Positions 16,618-24,517 of a DNA stretch of 47,540 bases are shown in pieces. The notes beneath the pieces were generated by a model that saw nothing but the letters and a program-made list of their open reading frames with translations, made no database searches and was not told where the DNA came from. The stretch's first letter is position 1, and every line of letters begins with the position of its first letter. A program made the translations under genes and the position numbers. This DNA is from Lachnospiraceae bacterium (GTDB taxonomy: Bacteria; Bacillota; Clostridia; Lachnospirales; Lachnospiraceae). The stretch spans positions 1 through 47,540 of the forward strand of contig JAFUPV010000032.1 of the NCBI GenBank assembly GCA_017472605.1. The letters are read 5' to 3'.

Positions 16618-17340
16618 TCAGCTCATCAGTTCCCGCATCTTCATCAGCACTTTTTTCTCCAGACGGCTGACCTGTACCTGTGAAATCCCCATTGTCATGG
16701 CTGTCTGTGTCTGGGTTCGTTCATAGTAATAGCGAAGCGTGATGATTTTCTGCTCCTGAGGCTGCAGCTGCTTCATGACAGAAGTAAGAGCCATGTGATT
16801 CAGCATCCGTTCCTGTTCATTCTCTTCATTCTCCAGTTTATCCATCAGAAGAATCGCATCCCCGTCACTCTGATAAATGGTTTTCTGCAGACTTTCCACC
16901 TCAGCCGAGGAGCTGAGCGCTTCCGCCAGTTCTTCTCTTGTAATCATCAGCGCCGCCGCAATTTCTTCCATCGTCGGATCTTTTCCAAAACGGTTCTGGT
17001 AGTCCGCTTCCATAGCGCGGGCTCTGGATGCAATCTCTTTCAGTGTCCGGCTGACCTTCAGCATCCCATCATCCCGCAGAAAACGCTTGATTTCCCCCAT
17101 GATCATCGGTACTGCATAGGTTGAAAAGCGTACCTCAAACCGGCCGTCAAACCGGTCGATGGCTTTCAGAAGACCGATGCAGCCGATCTGAAACAGATCT
17201 TCCGGATCCTGTCCGCGGTTGGAAAAACGTCTGACTACATTCCAGATCAGTCCCACATTTCCTTCTACCAGCTGCTCCCGGGCTTCTGCATCCCCGTTCT
17301 GTGCCCGATTTATCAGTTCCAGCGTGTTTTCCACACTCAA
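16618..17340 (-). CDS. sigF: Forespore RNA polymerase sigma factor SigF
   Basis: A ~240-residue sigma-70 factor, first compartment-specific sigma of the forespore. Region 2 is clear (EDLFQIGCIGLLKAIDRFDG, then FSTYAVPMIMGEIKRFLRDD). Region 3 follows, and region 4 ends with TMGISQVQVSRLEKKVLMKM. It is the third gene of the spoIIA operon behind its anti-sigma factor. Start choice is open: a TTG at 17340 overlaps the spoIIAB stop by 4 bp, while a GTG at 17334 sits 7 nt after AGGTGG and has the better spacing; the difference is two residues. Confidence 0.95.
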   Translation of the reverse strand: MSVENTLELINRAQNGDAEAREQLVEGNVGLIWNVVRRFSNRGQDPEDLFQIGCIGLLKAIDRFDGRFEVRFSTYAVPMIMGEIKRFLRDDGMLKVSRTLKEIASRARAMEADYQNRFGKDPTMEEIAAALMITREELAEALSSSAEVESLQKTIYQSDGDAILLMDKLENEENEQERMLNHMALTSVMKQLQPQEQKIITLRYYYERTQTQTAMTMGISQVQVSRLEKKVLMKMRELMS

Positions 17341-17810
17341 TCCACCTGCTCTTCCTCCCTGCCGATTATTTTCTTCATTTGTACCCGTGTTCCCCTGCCG
17401 ACTTCCGACTCCACGATCAGTTCATCCATAAATGCCTCCATGAAGCAGAATCCCATTCCGGATCGGTCACGTCCCAAAGCGCCGGAATACATGGGTTCCA
17501 TCGCTTTTTCCACGTTTTCAATTCCGCATCCCTCATCTTCCACCGTAACATGAAGTTCTCTCTCCTGAGTCCACGCGGTAATCCGAACAATCCCTCTCGT
17601 TTCTGCATATCCGTGAATGACTGCATTTGTCACCGCCTCCGAGACTGCCGTCTTTACATCATCCGTCTCTTCCAGTGTCGGATCCAGCCTTGCCATAAAC
17701 GAAGCCACCACGACTCGCGCGAAGCTTTCATTGCATGAGTCACTTTCAATCAGCAGCTCCATCCGGCTGACCCCATCGCGAATCTCCCATTCCTGCCCTT
17801 CTGTTTTCAT
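17337..17810 (-). CDS. spoIIAB: Anti-sigma F factor and serine kinase SpoIIAB
   Basis: A 157-residue GHKL-type ATPase that holds SigF inactive and phosphorylates SpoIIAA. The N-box SEAVTNAVIHGY (57-68), the DEGCGI motif and the RSGMGFCFMEAFMD lid are all present, as is the typical NESFARVVVASFMARLDPT start of the domain. The ATG at 17810 is chosen because GGAGGAGG lies 6 nt upstream and it gives the family's usual length, although the frame is open 42 nt further. Confidence 0.95.
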   Translation of the reverse strand: MKTEGQEWEIRDGVSRMELLIESDSCNESFARVVVASFMARLDPTLEETDDVKTAVSEAVTNAVIHGYAETRGIVRITAWTQERELHVTVEDEGCGIENVEKAMEPMYSGALGRDRSGMGFCFMEAFMDELIVESEVGRGTRVQMKKIIGREEEQVD

Positions 17811-17861
17811 GTAATCCTCCTCCATTTGTTCCAGATTTTTCTTACTTTCCACATTTCCTGC

Positions 17862-18179
17862 TCAGATGCTCTCCATGATCTGGTAGATGCCGGAAATCCG
17901 CAGCAGCCGGCTGACCTTTGCATCCGCTCCGGAAAGATAAATATCTCCACCCAGCTCCTTCATCCGGCGATAACGGCTCAGCAGCACGCCGATTCCCGCG
18001 CTGTCCATGAATCCGGTTCTGGAAAAGTCAAAAATCATCCGGTTAATTTTTCGTTCCCGGATGTAGGATTCCGTATCTTCACGAACCCCTCTGCATGTGT
18101 GGTCGTCCACTTCGTATGGAAGCTGCACAATGAGGCAGCGCCCGGATAAAACATAAGTTACCTGATCCGTCTGTTTCAT
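17862..18179 (-). CDS. spoIIAA: Anti-anti-sigma F factor SpoIIAA
   Basis: A 105-residue STAS-domain protein. The phosphorylatable serine is Ser60 in FMDSAGIGVLLSRY. When unphosphorylated it displaces SigF from SpoIIAB. It is the first gene of the operon spoIIAA-spoIIAB-sigF. The upstream space (18180-18272) contains a terminator tail, a repeated motif and an A-rich stretch; I did not find a convincing sigma-H promoter (AGGAWWT, 12-14 bp, GAAT) there. Confidence 0.95.
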   Translation of the reverse strand: MKQTDQVTYVLSGRCLIVQLPYEVDDHTCRGVREDTESYIRERKINRMIFDFSRTGFMDSAGIGVLLSRYRRMKELGGDIYLSGADAKVSRLLRISGIYQIMESI

Positions 18180-18213
18180 AATTCAATTGCTCTCCTTTTT
18201 GATTTTCTTTTTT

Positions 18214-18262
18214 TCAGCCTGACTCGCTGCTCGCGTAAACGAGAAGAAACACGTTGCGCGCG
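18214..18262 (-). repeat. Intergenic motif copy 1 (CGTGTTTCTTC element)
   Basis: On the minus strand TACGnnnGCAnCGTGTTTCTTC followed by GTTTACGCG lies directly after the U-tract of the upstream terminator and before spoIIAA. A second copy lies at about 23011-23045 in the same relation to a terminator. Both copies can form a hairpin with TTCTTC in the loop. Confidence 0.5.
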
Positions 18263-18272
18263 TAAAAAACAA

Positions 18273-18307
18273 AAAGACACACAAGAATTCTCTTCTCATG
18301 TGTCTTT
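18273..18307 (-). terminator. Terminator after the zinc-ribbon/TPR gene
   Basis: AAAGACAC-type stem (18273-18280 with 18300-18307, extended with two mismatches toward the loop) followed on the minus strand by a T-rich TTTTTGTTTTTT tail. Confidence 0.8.
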
Positions 18308-18367
18308 CGTGGATTATCGGCAGCGGCAGATTCTCTGATCTCCTGCTGTTTTTTCTTCGGTATGTAT

Positions 18368-19804
18368 TTACGGCGTGATTCCCGGCAGCACGGTGCCGGC
18401 GGTAATCTGACCGCTGTCAAACATCTGCAGAACTGCAGGTGCAATGGCACTCATCCGGTTGCGTACCTCCTGTGTCCAGATTCCGGCAGGGAATCCGGTG
18501 AGATATTCCAGATAAAGCGTCTGAGCCGTTCCGGTATCGCCGGTTTCTTCATAGCACAGCGCCTTATAGAACAGAGCAGCATCGTAGTTCGGATCGATGG
18601 AAAGGATCTTGTCACAGATGGTGATGGCACTCTGTCTGTCCTGGTTCTGTTCTCTGTAAGTGACCGCCATCATGTAAAGACGTGTGGTCAGGTTGGTATC
18701 ATAGTCGGCTTTCATCAGGGCATACATCGCCTGATAGGTCGGATCCTCAGACATCGCCTGATCAATGGTCGGGAACACATCCGCAAAGGTTACAAAGTCA
18801 CCAGTCACATAGTACTGAGCCGCATTGAGGATGGTCTCATACGCATTCTTAAGCGCACCGGCTTCTTCGGAAGACTCGTTCATGTTTTCCGTCAGCGAAT
18901 CGCGCTCACCCTCCAGAGCTTCCACCTGACTCTCCAGCTCGGAAATATCGGCTTTGAGCGCAAGGCAGCGATCCTCATAGTCCTGAATCACAGCCGTGTT
19001 GGAAGCGCTGAATTCTGCCTCCTTTGAGGGCATGATCACATAGTACAGCACGCCAAGGGCAAGAATAAATCCGATCAGAATGTACATGGCACTGGACAGA
19101 TAGCTGCCATAGTCGCGCATGCGGACCGGAATAATCACTTCTTCCCGCTCCAGCTCACCGGCAACGCCGATGTTCTCTTTCTTTGTTGTCTTATACTTGG
19201 CCAACTCACGCTGGTAAGACATCGCCTGGGGATTTCCCCTGTCAATTTCCAGGCATTTGTTTACGACCGCCTTCGCCTGATCATATTTCTGGTCATCCAT
19301 GTACATGAGTGCCAGAAGAAGATAAGCCTTAATCATCCGCGGATTCACTGCAATGACCTTTTTCAGCTGGATGACAGCCAGATCTCTGGATCCGGCACGG
19401 GCATATTCCAGAGCCTGATTAAACTTGCGGACGCTGTGATCCGCACTGTCAAGAGCCTGTCTGTTTTCACGCATGTCGGTAATGTAGGCATCTGCCAGGT
19501 TTCCTCTGTGGCGGAAGTTCTTGCTGATCACCCATTCCTTCAGCGCCAGCGCCGCTTCTCCCATCTCGAGATAGACAAGGCCAAGCAGATTTCTGGCATT
19601 GATATTGCGCTTGTTCAGCTGCAGGCTTGTGCGAAGACATTCGGCAGCACCGGTCAGGTCTCTCGCTTTCGCTCTGGTTAAGCCAAGATTATAGTATTGG
19701 TTGGACGTGTAAATGATTTTACGGTAGAGCCGGACATCTGCGCCGCACTTGGGGCAGACATTCCGATCAGACGCCAACCGGCTGTTGCATCGATAACACT
19801 TCAT
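18368..19804 (-). CDS. Zinc-ribbon and tetratricopeptide-repeat membrane protein
   Basis: A 478-residue protein of unknown specific function. In order it has: an N-terminal zinc ribbon (Cys3, Cys6, Cys17, Cys20); TPR-like repeats to about residue 205 (LGLVYLEMGEAALALKEWVI, then ALMYMDDQKYDQAKAVVNKC); one membrane span at about 239-258; a coiled coil at about 270-310; and a second TPR block at the C-terminus (AITICDKILSIDPNYDAALF). The ribbon side would be cytoplasmic and the distal TPR block outside. GGAGG precedes the start. It is preceded by a 45-codon gene and an HtrA protease on the same strand. An envelope scaffold role is only an inference. Confidence 0.8.
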   Translation of the reverse strand: MKCYRCNSRLASDRNVCPKCGADVRLYRKIIYTSNQYYNLGLTRAKARDLTGAAECLRTSLQLNKRNINARNLLGLVYLEMGEAALALKEWVISKNFRHRGNLADAYITDMRENRQALDSADHSVRKFNQALEYARAGSRDLAVIQLKKVIAVNPRMIKAYLLLALMYMDDQKYDQAKAVVNKCLEIDRGNPQAMSYQRELAKYKTTKKENIGVAGELEREEVIIPVRMRDYGSYLSSAMYILIGFILALGVLYYVIMPSKEAEFSASNTAVIQDYEDRCLALKADISELESQVEALEGERDSLTENMNESSEEAGALKNAYETILNAAQYYVTGDFVTFADVFPTIDQAMSEDPTYQAMYALMKADYDTNLTTRLYMMAVTYREQNQDRQSAITICDKILSIDPNYDAALFYKALCYEETGDTGTAQTLYLEYLTGFPAGIWTQEVRNRMSAIAPAVLQMFDSGQITAGTVLPGITP

Positions 19805-19856
19805 TGGTTCCTCCGTAGGTTACACAGCAGCCCCTCGTTTCTTTGATCGGGGTGCA

Positions 19857-19994
19857 TTACTTTTTCATCTGCTCCATTAATTCCTGCAGAATATCGGTAA
19901 TATCGGTCATTTTGTCGTTCAGAATCGCCTTTTCGGTTTCATCCACTTCCAGACTGGGCTTAAATTTTGCCAGTTCTTCTTCAAAATCGATCAT
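19857..19994 (-). CDS. Small conserved-looking protein of 45 residues
   Basis: The minus-strand frame begins MIDFEEELAKFKPSLEVDET and ends LMEQMKK. It is acidic, with a helix-forming C-terminal half and no membrane span. Support for a real gene: GGAGG lies 6 nt before the ATG, a consensus-like promoter with a 17-bp spacer lies ~60-90 bp upstream, and the next gene starts 52 bp after its stop. I do not recognise the family. It is probably cotranscribed with the zinc-ribbon/TPR gene. Confidence 0.72.
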   Translation of the reverse strand: MIDFEEELAKFKPSLEVDETEKAILNDKMTDITDILQELMEQMKK

Positions 19995-20025
19995 ATGCAG
20001 CCTCCAACATTCATTTTACAAAAGT

Positions 20026-20048
20026 GGGCAGGTTGAAACAACCTGCCC
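20026..20048 (-). terminator. Hairpin that ends the HtrA gene and begins the next leader
   Basis: A perfect 10-bp GC-rich stem (20026-20035 with 20039-20048) and 3-nt loop are followed on the minus strand by ACTTTTG. It fits a terminator for the HtrA gene. The promoter at 20053-20081 would start RNA at or just before the hairpin, making it also a 5' cap structure of the next transcript. Confidence 0.7.
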
Positions 20049-20052
20049 TATA

Positions 20053-20081
20053 ATCATACCTGTTTTACCTGCAAAAATCAA
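20053..20081 (-). promoter_or_regulatory. Promoter for the 45-codon gene and TPR gene
   Basis: On the minus strand TTGATT (20076-20081), exactly 17 bp, TATGAT (20053-20058). The predicted transcript starts at about 20046-20050, in the hairpin described next to it. Confidence 0.65.
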
Positions 20082-20126
20082 GTCCCTTTTCCGAATTGTC
20101 TGGACTGCCGTGCCCGGTTCTGTTCA

Positions 20127-21518
20127 TCAGCTGAGAACCGCTTCTCTGGTGGAAAGCGTTACCTCAATCTTCATTTCCTCAAAATGGTTTCCGACAATAC
20201 GCTGAATCGTCAGCGTCACCGTCTCTCCCGGCGCGTAGTAACTCAATGCGGTGCGCATCTCGTCATAGCTCGTAATCTCCTGATCATTTACCGCAGTTAC
20301 GATGTCATTGATCTGAAGGCCTGCCGCTTCTGCCGGACTTCCCGCATTAATCTGCATCAGCTGTGCACCGGCCGGGAATCCATAGTACTGAACGCGGGTG
20401 CTGCTGACATCCTCACCAACAACGCCAAGATATCCACGCGCATCCGTCGGAAGAGAAACCTTCGTCTTCTGCTCTTTCAGTTCATCGATAATCTCCTTTG
20501 CGGAAGAAATCGGGATTGCGTAGCCAATTCCTTCAACACCGACGCTCATATACTTGGCAGAATTGATTCCAATCAGCTCTCCATTTCCATTAAACAGACC
20601 GCCGCCGCTGTTTCCGCTGTTAATCGCTGCGTCCACCTGCATCAGACTGCGAGTATATCCGTCACTTGTTGTCACATCGCGGTTCAGCGCACTGATGTAG
20701 CCAATGGTCGTCGTCATTCCCATTCCCATGGAATTTCCGATGGCAATGACTCCCTGGCCAGGTTTTGCTCCGGTAGAATCACCGATGGTTGCCACACGGA
20801 TCGAAGCCTTCGTCTCCTCGCTCAGATCCGCCAGATCGACTGCAATAACCGCCAGATCCATTTCCGCATCTGCGCCTTTCAGATTTGCTTCATGCTCACT
20901 GCCGTCGGTAAACGTAACCGTCAGTCCCTTTGAGGTGCTGGTGCTGTACTGGTAATAGCTGCTGGTTCCGCTGCTGTCAACAACTGCCACATGGTTATTG
21001 GTAACGATCAGCAGCTCTTCTTCGTTGTTTCCGATAATGACACCGGAACCGCTTGCCTCTTCCTCTCTTGTACTGGAACCGCTGCTTTCGCCAAAGAACC
21101 AGCCAAGACCATTGGAACCGGTGGTTGTTGTCTCGATCAGATGGGTGATCAGGACAACGGAGGGCTCGCACTGGGCAACTACATCCGACACATCCGGAAG
21201 CCCGGTTACTGCGGAGGTATTCTGCAGTTCTTCATTGGCCGTCTGGGCAAACGTAACCGGCTCTGCCGTTGAATCTGCAATGGTCGGAAGGCTTTCCGAC
21301 TGTGTCTGAGTTTCTCCCGGAAGCGGAAGCGCGGACGAAGTCGGCACTTCCGACTGCGTTTCTGAATCCGCTGCTGCCGTTGCAGTTTCTTCTGCGATCA
21401 CAGAATACGCGGAACCGGCAATCTGGGTAACAGCGATTACACTGGATAAGATCAGTGCTGCCGCAGAAAGAACCGTGCTTCTGCTCTTTGATCCATTCTC
21501 TTCATTTCTTCTCATCAT
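20127..21518 (-). CDS. htrA: Serine protease of the HtrA/DegP family
   Basis: A 463-residue membrane-anchored quality-control protease. An N-terminal span (about 16-36) is followed by a Ser/Thr/Glu-rich linker to residue ~105. The trypsin-like domain has catalytic His176 (TNNHV), Asp221 (DLAVI) and Ser304 (GNSGGG), and one PDZ domain occupies the last ~95 residues (GYLGVVGEDV, then SPAEAAGLQINDIV). It faces outward and degrades misfolded exported proteins. The double ATG at 21518/21515 follows GGAGG; the frame is open upstream but lacks a binding site. An extended -10 TGCTATCCT lies upstream (~21592-21600). Confidence 0.93.
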   Translation of the reverse strand: MMRRNEENGSKSRSTVLSAAALILSSVIAVTQIAGSAYSVIAEETATAAADSETQSEVPTSSALPLPGETQTQSESLPTIADSTAEPVTFAQTANEELQNTSAVTGLPDVSDVVAQCEPSVVLITHLIETTTTGSNGLGWFFGESSGSSTREEEASGSGVIIGNNEEELLIVTNNHVAVVDSSGTSSYYQYSTSTSKGLTVTFTDGSEHEANLKGADAEMDLAVIAVDLADLSEETKASIRVATIGDSTGAKPGQGVIAIGNSMGMGMTTTIGYISALNRDVTTSDGYTRSLMQVDAAINSGNSGGGLFNGNGELIGINSAKYMSVGVEGIGYAIPISSAKEIIDELKEQKTKVSLPTDARGYLGVVGEDVSSTRVQYYGFPAGAQLMQINAGSPAEAAGLQINDIVTAVNDQEITSYDEMRTALSYYAPGETVTLTIQRIVGNHFEEMKIEVTLSTREAVLS

Positions 21519-21641
21519 ACATTCCTCCAACCTTGCAGATCTGCTCTGCATTCTGCCTGAAATCATCGATTCCGCCGGCAGGACTTTTTCCTAGGATAGC
21601 ATTTATTTGTGACAATTCTGTGAATTCGCTGTTCCCGTCAA

Positions 21642-22964
21642 TCAGAACCCGGAAATGGTGTTGATGTTGGCACTGATGGTCTGTACGTTCTGGGAACGGA
21701 CACCGGCTGAACCGAACAGGAACTGATGCAATGCATTGACATTGGATACCAGATCCGTCGGTACAACCGGATATGTAATGTCATAGGACGGCCAGCTGCC
21801 CAGATGGGAATTGGTAGAAGTATTGGCTTCCGGGAATCCGGTCATTCCTACAATCCGGTAATTGGAGACATCGCGGGCCAGCGCGATCATATCATCAAGA
21901 GACAGGGACGTGTACATGTTTCCGGTAATAATCGAAACCGCGCCGATCAGCGTTCCCAGATCTGCCGTCATTGCCTTCTGAAGAAGCTTTTCCAGAACCT
22001 CCCTCTGTCTGTCCGTGCGCTTAAAATCACTTCCGATGGTTTTCCGGTTTCGGCAGTATGCCACAACCTTCGGTCCGTCACACCACTGCAGACCGCCGTG
22101 GGTGAACTGCCCGTTTGTTGCGATACCCGTTTTTTCTACCGTCTCCGTCAGATAGCCACAGATGTGGCCGGAAGTGACCTCTTCTTCCAGAATGTTCAGT
22201 TCCAGACCGCCAAGCTGATTGACTACAAGAGCCAGTGCTGCCCAGTTAACAGCAACCACATCCTGGATGTTCAGATCAAGATTCAGGTTAATCATGTTTA
22301 CCATCTCTGCCATGCCTCCGCCAAGTGACGAAAAGACACCGTCGTTGGCTTTGACATAGGAACCGGATGCGCCCAGTGTTGGCTGATACATTACCGTATC
22401 ACGATAGACAGAAGCCAGCTTTACTTCCTTTGTCGCGGCATTGATGCTGCAGACAATGATCACGTCAGCGCGGTAGTTTCCGCTGGACATGGACGCGTTT
22501 GCCTCCCCGTCGAAGCCAAGAAGCAGGATATTCCAGTAACCGTTTACCAGATTCTGATGGGAAAGAAAATCATTCTCACTTTCAATCACAAGCGGCTCCG
22601 TTGTCGCATCTGCCTGCACCGCCCAGGCTCCTGTGGCTCTCTGCTCTTCTTCCTGAGCCGTCTGCGTTTCCTGTCCGCTGCTGCTTTCCTCCAAACCTTC
22701 GTTGCTCTGTTCCTGCTCCTCCGGCGTCTCCGTTCCGGAAAGCAGTTCAATCGTCAGACTATCATTTCCATAAACATAGAGGTCTTCCTGGGAGAAATGA
22801 TCCCGTTCGATTTTTCCCAGAATATTCACCGCATAGCATCCGACCGAAAGAATCAGGATCATGAACGTTTCCAGCAGGATGAGCGCGATCCTTCCGTAAC
22901 GCTTTTTTCTCATTTTCTCCTTTTTCAGTTGTTTCTGCTGTGCGGCAGTAAGCTTTTTACCCAT
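21642..22964 (-). CDS. LCP (LytR-CpsA-Psr) family cell-wall polymer ligase, copy B
   Basis: A 440-residue type II membrane protein: a short basic cytoplasmic tail, one span at about residues 25-47, a Glu/Ser/Thr-rich stalk, and an LCP catalytic domain. The domain is marked by NILLLGFD, ASVYRDTVM, QLGGLELNI, then GPKVVAYCRNRK and FKRTDRQREVLEKLL. LCP enzymes transfer undecaprenyl-linked polymers such as capsule or teichoic acid to peptidoglycan. The protein is a tandem paralogue of the next upstream gene and the last 25 residues are identical in both. GGAGGAG precedes the ATG at 22964. Confidence 0.92.
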   Translation of the reverse strand: MGKKLTAAQQKQLKKEKMRKKRYGRIALILLETFMILILSVGCYAVNILGKIERDHFSQEDLYVYGNDSLTIELLSGTETPEEQEQSNEGLEESSSGQETQTAQEEEQRATGAWAVQADATTEPLVIESENDFLSHQNLVNGYWNILLLGFDGEANASMSSGNYRADVIIVCSINAATKEVKLASVYRDTVMYQPTLGASGSYVKANDGVFSSLGGGMAEMVNMINLNLDLNIQDVVAVNWAALALVVNQLGGLELNILEEEVTSGHICGYLTETVEKTGIATNGQFTHGGLQWCDGPKVVAYCRNRKTIGSDFKRTDRQREVLEKLLQKAMTADLGTLIGAVSIITGNMYTSLSLDDMIALARDVSNYRIVGMTGFPEANTSTNSHLGSWPSYDITYPVVPTDLVSNVNALHQFLFGSAGVRSQNVQTISANINTISGF

Positions 22965-23010
22965 AAACTCCTCCTTTGGTAAACGTGACCCGCAATCCGT
23001 CACCTGTCCG

Positions 23011-23045
23011 TGTAAAACACGAAGAAACACGCTGCTTTCGTATAG
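23011..23045 (-). repeat. Intergenic motif copy 2 (CGTGTTTCTTC element)
   Basis: On the minus strand TACGAAAGCAGCGTGTTTCT and then TCGTGTTTTACACG, very like the element at 18214-18262. It again lies just after a terminator tail and before a gene start (22964). CGTGT and ACACG can pair around the TTCTTC core. Confidence 0.5.
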
Positions 23046-23049
23046 TATA

Positions 23050-23087
23050 AAAGGTACCTGCAGACTGTATTCGCTGCAGGTACCTTT
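23050..23087 (-). terminator. Terminator between the two LCP genes
   Basis: A perfect 14-bp stem (23050-23063 with 23074-23087) around a 10-nt loop, followed on the minus strand by TTTTATA. It separates the upstream LCP gene and sugar transferase unit from LCP copy B. Confidence 0.85.
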
Positions 23088-23123
23088 GGATGTGCCTGTA
23101 TGGAACACCACTGGATTCTGTTT

Positions 23124-24449
23124 TTAAAAACCGGAAATTGTGTTGATGTTGGCGCTGATGGTCTGTACGTTCTGAGAACGGACACCGGCTGAACCGAACA
23201 GATACTGATGGAGGTTATCCACATTGGACACCAGAGAGGTCGGAACAACCGGCCAGGTGATGCCGTAATCCTCCGCCCATCTGCCCAGATAGCGGCTGGA
23301 CGCATGGTTCGTAACCGGATAGCCCTGCATGCCGACCATGGTATAGTTGGAGACATCACGTGCCAGATCCATCAGATCCTCCAGCGTCAGGGACGTGTAC
23401 ATGTTTCCCATAACTACAGTAATCGTGGAAATCAGCGTTCCAAGATCGACAGAAGTCGCTTTCTCCAGAAGCTTGTGGATAACTTCCCGCTGTCTTTCGG
23501 TACGGCTGAAATCACTGCCTCCGGAGTAACGGTTACGGCAGTACGCAACAACCTTCGGTCCGTCGCACCACTGCGGTCCACCGTGGGTGAACTGTCCGTT
23601 TGTCGCGATTCCCGTCGTGTTTACCACCTCGGTCAGGTAACCGGTGATGATTCCCTTTGTTACCTCTTCTTCGGTAATGTTCAGCTCCAGACCGCCAAGC
23701 TGGTTGACAGCAAGGGCAAGAGCCGCCCAGTTGACAGCAACTACATCCTGAATGTTCAGGTCAAAATTCAGATTGACAAGATTGATCATCTCCTCAATGC
23801 CGCCGCCCTTATCCTTGCAGACGCCGTCGTTAATCTTGATATAGGAGCCGGTAGTCGGCTGATAAACAACCGTATCACGGTAGATGGATGCCAGTTTTAC
23901 TTCCTTCGTCGTCGCGTTGATGCTGCAGACAATGATTACGTCGGCACGATAGTCGCCGCCCGACATGGACTGGTTTGCTTTTTCGTCAAAGCCAAGCAGG
24001 AGAATGTTCCAGTAACCGTTTACCAGATTCTGGTGAGAAAGGAAATCCGTATCGCTCTCGATGACCAGCGGCTCTGTGGTTACATCCGCCTGAACCGCCC
24101 AGGCTCCTGTCTCTTTCTGCTCCGCAGTCGTTTCCTCCGCAGTCATAGCCTCCTGTGTTCCGTCATCCGGCGCGCTCTGCCCCTCATTTGTCTCTGCAGG
24201 CGCTTCCAGTCCTTCCGCACCAGGCAGAAGGGCAATCGTCAGGTCATTGTTTCCATAGACATAGAGGTTCTCTTCGGAAACATGCTGATAGTCAAGTTTA
24301 CTTAAAATGCTTACTGCATAGCATCCGACCGACAGGATTACAATCATCAGAGCTTCCACTGCAACAAGTGCAATTCTTCCTGCACGTTTCTTTTTTGCTC
24401 TGCTTTTCTTCATCTGTCTCTGCTGAGCCGGATTCCGTTTATTCGCCAT
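23124..24449 (-). CDS. LCP (LytR-CpsA-Psr) family cell-wall polymer ligase, copy A
   Basis: A 441-residue paralogue of the downstream LCP protein with the same plan: basic tail, membrane span at about 24-46, acidic stalk, LCP domain (NILLLGFD, ASIYRDTVV, QLGGLELNI, GPKVVAYCRNRY, FSRTERQREVIHKLL). It lies 68 bp after the sugar-phosphate transferase gene and is probably cotranscribed with it, fitting a ligase for the polymer made by this cluster. The ATG at 24449 is chosen for GGAGG 5 nt upstream. Confidence 0.92.
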   Translation of the reverse strand: MANKRNPAQQRQMKKSRAKKKRAGRIALVAVEALMIVILSVGCYAVSILSKLDYQHVSEENLYVYGNNDLTIALLPGAEGLEAPAETNEGQSAPDDGTQEAMTAEETTAEQKETGAWAVQADVTTEPLVIESDTDFLSHQNLVNGYWNILLLGFDEKANQSMSGGDYRADVIIVCSINATTKEVKLASIYRDTVVYQPTTGSYIKINDGVCKDKGGGIEEMINLVNLNFDLNIQDVVAVNWAALALAVNQLGGLELNITEEEVTKGIITGYLTEVVNTTGIATNGQFTHGGPQWCDGPKVVAYCRNRYSGGSDFSRTERQREVIHKLLEKATSVDLGTLISTITVVMGNMYTSLTLEDLMDLARDVSNYTMVGMQGYPVTNHASSRYLGRWAEDYGITWPVVPTSLVSNVDNLHQYLFGSAGVRSQNVQTISANINTISGF

Positions 24450-24517
24450 ATCTTCCTCCATTTGTATCCGCGCACTGCCAGATTCCACGGGACAGCGCAC
24501 AATCGTGCGCAGAAAAA

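Noticed and set aside
18180-18272. Sigma-H promoter for spoIIAA
   Set aside because: AGGA and GAAT boxes exist but never at 12-14 bp spacing, so no promoter is claimed.
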